From Phytophthora quininea (Eukaryota > Oomycota > Peronosporomycetes > Peronosporales > Peronosporaceae), in the NCBI GenBank assembly GCA_011947345.1, contig JAAVTG010000918.1:1-27248 (forward strand): a stretch of 27,248 nt of DNA. The letters run 5' to 3'. This document shows, one piece after another, positions 20,432 to 27,248 of this stretch. The stretch's first letter is position 1, and every line of letters starts with the position of its first letter. The position numbers were made by a program, and so were the translations under genes. Below the pieces are notes generated by a model that saw nothing but the letters and a program-made list of their open reading frames with translations, was not told the DNA's origin and ran no database searches.

Positions 20432-21339
20432 CTACTCGATACACTATTTTCGGTTATCAGACGATACTGACGGTAATACTGATCACAGCATAATGAAACT
20501 AAGTGTAACTGGGGTTTTCAGTATGGCGAACAGGATGGTGACACTCTGAGCGAGCAGAAACAGGCGCATCCGCCAATCAGCGATCAGCAGCGAAAACAAC
20601 GGCTGTGCTCCACCGGTTGAGCTCAAAACTTGGGAGACTACGTTTTCATATACGGGGAACATGATGGCGATAGTCTGAAGTGACAGAGACAGGCCCATTA
20701 TCCAATCAGCGATCGGGAAGGATATCTATGGCCGTAATTACCGGATTGGGATGAAAACGTAGGGGACGACGCTTTCATATACGGGGAAGAAGATGGTGAT
20801 AGTCTGAAAAGACAGAGACAGCCCCATCAGTCAATCAGCGATCGGGAAGGATAGCTATGGCCGTAGTTACCGGATTGGGATGAAAACTTCGGAGACTACG
20901 TTTTCATATGTGGAGAACACGATGTAGATTGTCTGAGATGACATAGACAGGCCAATCAGTCAATCAGCGAGTAGCAACGTTATCTACGGTGGCACACACC
21001 TGCTTCGACAAAAACCTTGGAGAATCACGTGTTTGTATATGAGGAACACGAAGGTGACACGGCGAAGTGATAGAGACCGGCTTGTCAATCAATCAACGAT
21101 CAGTAAGGTTCATTACGGCCGCTTACCCCCGTTTGGGATGAGAACTTGGGAGACTACGTTTTCGTATGTGGGGAAGAAGATGGTGATAGTTTGCAGCGAC
21201 AGAAACTGGTGCATCCGCCAATCAGCGTTCACAGACGCCATTGCAGGCATCGTACGCCCGACGGAATCGAAACAGTGAGTAGATATGTTTCGACGCAAGG
21301 TGAACTTGCTGGCGGGACTCAACGAAGAACATAATGAAA

Positions 21340-22079
21340 GTACGTCCTTGAGTATGTGATTATGAGACAAATCGTGTGTAAGGTCGGAATATGTGTAGCA
21401 AATGAATGTGCGTATGTAGGTTTGAATGTTTGTATAGTACGAGTGTATGCAGCGTATCATTGGAGGTTGGGAAGTCTGTTGTCGAGGGAGAATATGTGTC
21501 GAATAAGCGTGTTGTATCATATATAGATGTGTGTATGGGAACGACAAAAACGTATGTAGACTAGTTACTGAAACGAGGATCAATAATAAGTAGTCGAAAC
21601 AGGTCATGGCTGACTATGCGTGCGAGAGTGGTATTGGGAATCGTATGAAGGTGAGTGAGTGTACGCTTGTGTAGAGTAGGAGTAGGTGTCGAATAGGAGT
21701 GTGTAGAGTGGGAAGGTATGCCGAGAATGCGTGTTATTGTGTATGGATGTGTTCGTGTTTGAATGTTCGTAGTATATGGTTTGAGTAAAATGAACGTGTC
21801 AATAGTATGATTTGGTGATAGGTAAATGAGAGAGATAAAGTGGGAGTGAAAGAAAAAAGAAAAAAGAAAAGAAAGAAAAGAATGGTAATAGTTGATTATA
21901 ATGAGATGGATTGGGATTGATCGGAAAGATGATTTGAATGATTTGATAGAGTTCGTTAGTAATGTGGAAAAATGAGAAGAAGAAGAAGTATGTGGAGAGT
22001 ATGGATAGTAGATAATGGTGTAAGAGTGTATATAGGTGTAAGTCTAAGAGGTGTGTAAGAGTAGATATGTAGATATTCT
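21340..22079. repeat. C-poor G/T/A-rich tract inside the unit
   Basis: About 740 bases in which C is very rare on the plus strand, with many GTGTG, GAGTGT and GTATG words plus an A/G run near 21853-21885. Its copies lie at about 23111-23850 and 25005-25717. The minus-strand frames reported here (for example 21113-21607) are Y/T/S/H-rich and are products of this skew, not genes. Confidence 0.85.
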
Positions 22080-22204
22080 TATATATATATGGTCGGCGCT
22101 ACATGTGTATCGCACTAAAATGACGTCGCGTTATGGGCTCTATTTTGGGCTTTTGCTGCTGTTTATTCCTGTAGCGCGCTGCTTTTTAGCGCCCAAGTTA
22201 GTAC
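22080..22204 (+). repeat. TA-flanked ~123-bp module, copy 2
   Basis: Starts with an 11-base TA run, then GGTCGGCGCTACATGTG, and ends AGCGCCCAAGTTAGTAC. The frame from ATG at 22120 is extended to 40 codons, because the stop present in copy 1 is changed (CCCAAGTTAG against CCCAAATGAG). Confidence 0.75.
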
Positions 22205-23850
22205 TACTCGATACACTATTTTCGGTTATCAGACGATACTGACGGTAATACGGATCACAGCATAATGAAACTAAGTGTAACTGGGGTTTTCAGTATGGTG
22301 AACACGATGGTGATACTCTGAGCGAGCAGAAACAGGCGCATCCGCCAATCAGCGATCAGCAGCGAAAACAACGGCTGTGCTCCACCGGTTGAGCTCAAAA
22401 CTTGGGAGACTACGTTTTCATATACGGGGAACATGATGGCGATAGTCTGAAGTGACAGAGACAGGCCCATTATCCAATCAGCGATCGGGAAGGATATCTA
22501 TGGCCGTAATTACCGGATTGGGATGAAAACGTAGGGGACGACGCTTTCATATACGGGGAAGAAGATGGTGATAGTCTGAAAAGACAGAGACAGCCCCATC
22601 AGTCAATCAGCGATCGGGAAGGATAGCTATGGCCGTAGTTACCGGATTGGGATGAAAACTTCGGAGACTACGTTTTCATATGTGGAGAACACGATGTAGA
22701 TTGTCTGAGATGACATAGACAGGCCAATCAGTCAATCAGCGAGTAGCAACGTTATCTACGGTGGCACACACCTGCTTCGACAAAAACCTTGAGAATCACG
22801 TGTTTGTATATGAGGAACACGAAGGTGACACGGCGAAGTGATAGAGACCGGCTTGTCAATCAATCAACGATCAGTAAGGTTCATTACGGCCGCTTACCCC
22901 GTTTGGGATGAGAACTTGGGAGACTACGTTTTCGTATGTGGGGAAGAAGATGGTGATAGTTTGCAGCGACAGAAACTGGTGCATCCGCCAATCAGCGTTC
23001 ACAGACGCCATTGCAGGCATCGTACGCCCGACGGAATCGAAACAGTGAGTAGATATGTTTCGACGCAAGGTGAACTTGCTGGCGGGACTCAACGAAGAAC
23101 ATAATGAAAGTACGTCCTTGAGTATGTGATTATGAGACAAATCGTGTGTAAGGTCGGAATATGTGTAGCAAATGAATGTGCGTATGTAGGTTTGAATGTT
23201 TGTATAGTACGAGTGTATGCAGCGTATCATTGGAGGTTGGGAAGTCTGTTGTCGAGGGAGAATATGTGTCGAATAAGCGTGTTGTATCATATATAGATGT
23301 GTGTATGGGAACGACAAAAACGTATGTAGACTAGTTACTGAAACGAGGATCAATAATAAGTAGTCGAAACAGGTCATGGCTGACTATGCGTGCGAGAGTG
23401 GTATTGGGAATCGTATGAAGGTGAGTGAGTGTACGCTTGTGTAGAGTAGGAGTAGGTGTCGAATAGGAGTGTGTAGAGTGGGAAGGTATGCCGAGAATGC
23501 GTGTTATTGTGTATGGATGTGTTCGTGTTTGAATGTTCGTAGTATATGGTTTGAGTAAAATGAACGTGTCAATAGTATGATTTGGTGATAGGTAAATGAG
23601 AGAGATAAAGTGGGAGTGAAAGAAAAAAGAAAAAAAGAAAAGAAAGAAAAGAATGGTAATAGTTGATTATAATGAGATGGATTGGGATTGATCGGAAAGA
23701 TGATTTGAATGATTTGATAGAGTTCGTTAGTAATGTGGAAAAATGAGAAGAAGAAGAAGTATGTGGAGAGTATGGATAGTAGATAATGGTGTAAGAGTGT
23801 ATATAGGTGTAAGTCTAAGAGGTGTGTAAGAGTAGATATGTAGATATTCT
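22080..23850. repeat. Higher-order subtelomeric unit 2 (1771 bp)
   Basis: Near-identical to unit 1 in order and sequence. Monomer boxes lie at 22346, 22475, 22604, 22733, 22861 and 22989. The last two intervals are 128 rather than 129, because one G (near 22790) and one C (near 22899) are missing from short runs relative to units 1 and 3. Confidence 0.96.
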
Positions 23851-24098
23851 TATATATATATGGTCGGCGCTACATGTGTATCGCACTAAAATGACGTCGC
23901 GTTATGGGCTCTATTTTGGGCTTTTGCTGCTGTTTATTCCTGTAGCGCTGCTTTTTAGCGCCCAAGTTAGTACTATATATATATGGTCGGCGCTACATGT
24001 GTATCGCACTAAAATGACGTCGCGTTATGGGCTCTATTTTGGGCTTTGCTGCTGTTTATTCCTGTAGCGCGCTGCTTTTTAGCGCCCAAGTTAGTACT
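23851..24098 (+). repeat. TA-flanked module, tandem copies 3 and 4
   Basis: Two modules joined head to tail with a 123-base period. The junction reads GTTAGTACTATATATATATG, so the second copy's TA run follows directly on the first copy's end. Copy 3 lacks two bases (GTAGCGCTGC against GTAGCGCGCTGC) and copy 4 lacks one T in the TTTTGCTG run. Both changes break the short hydrophobic frame seen in copies 1 and 2. Confidence 0.8.
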
Positions 24099-25717
24099 AC
24101 TCGATACACTATTTTCGGTTATCAGACGATACTGACGGTAATACGGATCACAGCATAATGAAACTAAGTGTAACTGGGGTTTTCAGTATGGTGAACACGA
24201 TGGTGATACTCTGAGCGAGCAGAAACAGGCGCATCCGCCAATCAGCGATCCGCAACGAAAACAACGGCTGTACTCCACCGATTGGGCTGAAAACTCGGAG
24301 AACTATGTTTTCATATACGGGGAACATGATGGTGACAGTCCCATGTGACAGAGACGGGCCCATCATCCAATCAGCGATCAGGAACGATTGCTGCGGCTGT
24401 ACATACCGGTTTAGGCTGAAAACGTAGGGGACGACGCTTTCATATACGGGGAAGAAGATGGTGATAGTCTGAAGTGACAGAGACAGGCCCATCAGCCAAT
24501 CAGCGATCGGGAAGGATATCTATGGCCGTAGTTACCGGATTGGGATGAAAACTTCGGAGACTACGTTTTCATATGTGGAGAACACGATGTAGATTGTCTG
24601 AGATGACATAGACAGGCCAATCAGTCAATCAGCGAGTAGCAACGTTATCTACGGTGGCACACACCTGCTTCGACAAAAACCTTGGAGAATCACGTGTTTG
24701 TATATGAGGAACACGAAGGTGACACGGCGAAGTGATAGAGACCGGCTTGTCAATCAATCAACGATCAGTAAGGTTCATTACGGCCGCTTACCCCCGTTTG
24801 GGATGAGAACTTGGGAGACTACGTTTTCGTATGTGGGGAAGAAGATGGTGATAGTTTGCAGCGACAGAAACTGGTGCATCCGCCAATCAGCGTTCACAGA
24901 CGCCATTGCAGGCATCGTACGCCCGACGGAATCGAAACAGTGAGTAGATATGTTTCGACGCAAGGTGAACTTGCTGGCGGGACTCAACGAAGAACATAAT
25001 GAAAGTACGTCCTTGAGTATGTGATTATGAGACAAATCGTGTGTAAGGTCGGAATATGTGTAGCAAATGAATGTGCGTATGTAGGTTTGAATGTTTGTAT
25101 AGTACGAGTGTATGCAGCGTATCATTGGAGGTTGGGAAGTCTGTTGTCGAGGGAGAATATGTGTCGAATAAGCGTGTTGTATCATATATAGATGTGTGTA
25201 TGGGAACGACAAAAACGTATGTAGACTAGTTACTGAAACGAGGATCAATAATAAGTAGTCGAAACAGGTCATGGCTGACTATGCGTGCGAGAGTGGTATT
25301 GGGAATCGTATGAAGGTGAGTGAGTGTACGCTTGTGTAGAGTAGGAGTAGGTGTCGAATAGGAGTGTGTAGAGTGGGAAGGTATGCAGAGAATGCGTGTT
25401 ATTGTGTATGGATGTGTTCGTGTTTGAATGTTCGTAGTATATGGTTTGAGTCAAATGAACGTGTCAATAGTATGCTTTGGTGATAGGTAAATGAGAAAGA
25501 TAGAGTGGGAGTGAAAGAAAAAAGAAAAAATGATAATAGTTGAGTATAATGAGATGGATTGGGATTGATAGAAAAGGTGATTTGAATGATTTGATAGAGT
25601 TAGTTGGTATTGTGGAAAAATGAGAAGAAGAAGATGTGTGTGGAGAGTATATAATAGTGTAAGAGTGTATATAGGTGTAAGTGTATGAGGTGTGTAAGAG
25701 TAGATATGTAGATATGG
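23851..25717. repeat. Higher-order subtelomeric unit 3 (with duplicated module and exchanged monomers)
   Basis: Same organisation, with two changes. The TA-flanked module is present twice in tandem (ggtcgg starts at 23862 and 23985). Bases about 24246-24430 carry monomer variants different from those in units 1 and 2. Boxes lie at 24239, 24368, 24497, 24626, 24755 and 24884, exactly 129 apart. The match decays in the G/T-rich part after about 25400 and ends at about 25717. Confidence 0.95.
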
Positions 25718-26965
25718 TATAGAAAAGAATGAGTATGTGAAATAGGAGTGTTTAAAGAAGGAGTATGTAGAGAATAAATGGGTGTAGTGTAAAGTGTGAG
25801 TGTGTAAGATAAGAGTGTGTGAGAAGAGAAAAAATGGAGTTGAGGAAGGAATAGAGAAAATTTGAGTAATAGAAAATTGAAGAAAAATGATGGGTGTTTG
25901 TGTGTGTGAGTGTATGAGTGTATGTAGAGTATGTAGAGTATGGATGTTTGTGGTAAATAGAAGTGTGTGGAGTGTGAGTGTAAGTATGTGTGAGTGTAAA
26001 TAGAGAGTAAGTGTAAAAAGTGTGAGTGTGAATAGTGTGATTGTTGTAGAGTATAAGTGTGTGTAAAGAATGAGTATGTGAGAGTGTGAGTATGTATAGA
26101 GTGTGAGTGTGTGTGGAGTGTGAGTGTGTGTGAAGTATGAGTATGTATAGAGTGTGAGTGTGTGTAGATTGTGAGTGTGTGTGGAGTGAGTGTGTGTAGA
26201 GTGTGTAGTGTGTGTAGTGTGTGTAGAGTGTGAGTGTGTGTAGGGTATGAGTGTTGTAGGGTTTGAGTGTTGTAGGGTTTGAGTGTGTGTAGAGTGTGAG
26301 TATGTGTAGAGTGTGTGTAGAGAGTGAGAGTGAGTGTGTGTAGAGTGTAGAGTGTAGAGTGTGTGTGGAGTGAGTGTAAGTATGTGTGGGTGTAAATAGA
26401 GAGTAAGAGTAAAAAGTGTGATTGTGAATAGAGTGTTAGTGTTGTAGAGTGTGAATGTGTGTAAAGTATGAGTATGTGAGAGTGTGAGTATGTGTATGTG
26501 TATGTGTAGAGTGTGAGTGTGTGTGGAGTGAGTGTGTGTGGAGTGTGAGTGTAAGTATGTGTGGGTGTAAATAGAGATTAAGAGTAAAAATTGTGATTGT
26601 GAATAGAGTGTTAGTGTTGTAGAGTGTGAATGTGTGTAAAGTATGAGTATGTGAGAGTGTGAGTATGTGTATGTGTATGTGTAGAGTGTGAGTGTGTGTG
26701 AGTGTGTGTGGAGTGTGAGTGTTGTAGAGTGTGAGTGTTGTAGAGTGTGAGTGTGTGTAGAGTGTGAGTATGTGTAGAGTGTGTGTAGAGTGTGGGAGTG
26801 AGTGTGTGTAGAGTGTAGAGTGTAGAGTGTGAGTGTGAGTTTGTGTGGAGTGTGAGTGTGTGTGAGTGTGAGTGTGTGTGGAGTGTGAGTGTGTGTGGAG
26901 GAGAGTATGTGTAGAGTGTGAGTGTGAGTGTGTGTGGAGGTGAGTGTGTGTGGAGTGTGAGTGTA
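25718..26965. repeat. Telomere-adjacent G/T-rich degenerate array
   Basis: Degenerate repeats of GAGTGTGTGT(A/G)GAGTGT type with almost no C on the plus strand. A longer segment beginning TAAGTATGTGTG occurs three times, at 25981, 26377 and 26552, the last two 175 bases apart. TTGTAGGGTTTGAGTG appears twice near 26251-26285, hinting at a telomere-like origin for part of the array. No gene is present. Confidence 0.9.
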
Positions 26966-27091
26966 TGTAGGGTGTAGGGTGTAGGGTGTAGGGTGTAGGG
27001 TGTAGGGTGTAGGGTGTAGGGTGTAGGGTTTAGGGTTTAGGGTGTAGGGTTTAGGGTGTAGGGTTTAGGGTGTAGGGTTTAGGGTGTAGGG
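26966..27091 (+). repeat. Telomere-variant repeats, TGTAGGG and mixed dimers
   Basis: Nine consecutive TGTAGGG units (26966-27028) are followed by two TTTAGGG units (27029-27042), then strictly alternating TGTAGGG/TTTAGGG from 27043. All are 7 bases and in phase with the canonical repeat that follows. Confidence 0.97.
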
Positions 27092-27248
27092 TTTAGGGTT
27101 TAGGGTTTAGGGTTTAGGGTTTAGGGTTTAGGGTTTAGGGTTTAGGGTTTAGGGTTTAGGGTTTAGGGTTTAGGGTTTAGGGTTTAGGGTTTAGGGTTTA
27201 GGGTTTAGGGTTTAGGGTTTAGGGTTTAGGGTTTAGGGTTTAGGGTTT
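27092..27248 (+). repeat. Canonical telomere, (TTTAGGG)n
   Basis: About 22.4 perfect TTTAGGG units run to the last base of the window with no interruption. The G-rich strand reads toward the end, as at a right chromosome terminus. The repeat type is that of oomycetes and plants. The array is cut by the window or assembly end, so its true length is unknown. Confidence 0.99.

Larger units (their letters stand above)
20308..22079. repeat. Higher-order subtelomeric unit 1 (1772 bp)
   Basis: The unit starts at a TA run and the roughly 123-bp module, continues with six 129-bp monomers (boxes at 20574, 20703, 20832, 20961, 21090, 21219) and ends in about 740 bases of C-poor G/T/A-rich sequence. Unit 2 repeats it at a distance of 1772 bases with only scattered differences, concentrated in the first 250 bases. 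Confidence 0.96.

Noticed and set aside
20574..21230. CRISPR-like array
   Set aside because: The periodic unit is a continuous 129-bp monomer with no repeat/spacer distinction, in a eukaryotic telomere context.
21113..21607. 164-codon minus frame, also at 22871-23377 and 24778-25272, as a repeated gene family
   Set aside because: Most of it is Y/T/S/H-rich translation of the C-poor skewed tract. It repeats only because the satellite unit repeats.

Overview
The window is the right-hand end of a eukaryotic chromosome, most likely from an oomycete (Phytophthora-like). It closes with an uninterrupted run of (TTTAGGG)n reading 5'->3' toward the last base, which is how the G-rich strand of a right telomere should read. 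TTTAGGG is the oomycete repeat but is shared with plants and some algae. The assignment also rests on a GC-rich, single-chain eukaryotic purine-synthesis gene and on telomere-proximal decayed elements. No prokaryotic features, rRNA, tRNA or CRISPR were seen.

Layout, left to right. (1) 1-775: the truncated end of a minus-strand gene rich in DLFG/DPF motifs, resembling endocytic adaptor tails. (2) 775-3422: no intact gene, with one P-loop-like relic. (3) 3423-7545: the one clearly functional-looking gene, phosphoribosylformylglycinamidine synthase. It is complete in content but broken by five apparent single-base losses. (4) 7640-19660: a gene graveyard. It holds a decayed tRNA-dihydrouridine synthase, a decayed element resembling the region upstream of the helicase in telomere-linked helicases, several unrecognised coding remnants, a 42-bp perfect palindrome, two minisatellites, a 752-bp TTAA-flanked inverted-repeat element and a possible OTU-like relic. 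(5) 19640-25717: subtelomeric satellite. A 129-bp monomer is organised into three higher-order units of about 1.77-1.87 kb, each starting with a roughly 123-bp TA-flanked module and ending in a C-poor, G/T-rich tract. (6) 25718-26965: a C-poor G/T-rich degenerate array. (7) 26966-27248: the telomere, with a block of TGTAGGG variants, then alternating TGTAGGG/TTTAGGG dimers, then pure TTTAGGG.

The genes do not form a pathway. The window is best read as a gradient from single-copy chromosome, through relics, to recently homogenised satellite and telomere. The most interesting structure is the higher-order satellite: its monomer is exactly 129 bp (43 codons), carries a recurrent CCAATCAG-type box and a conserved short inverted repeat, and its units are near identical. 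The second is the decayed helicase-associated element about 15 kb from the telomere. Many frame breaks here are single-base losses, often beside homopolymers, so long-read consensus errors must be separated from real decay before any gene is called dead.
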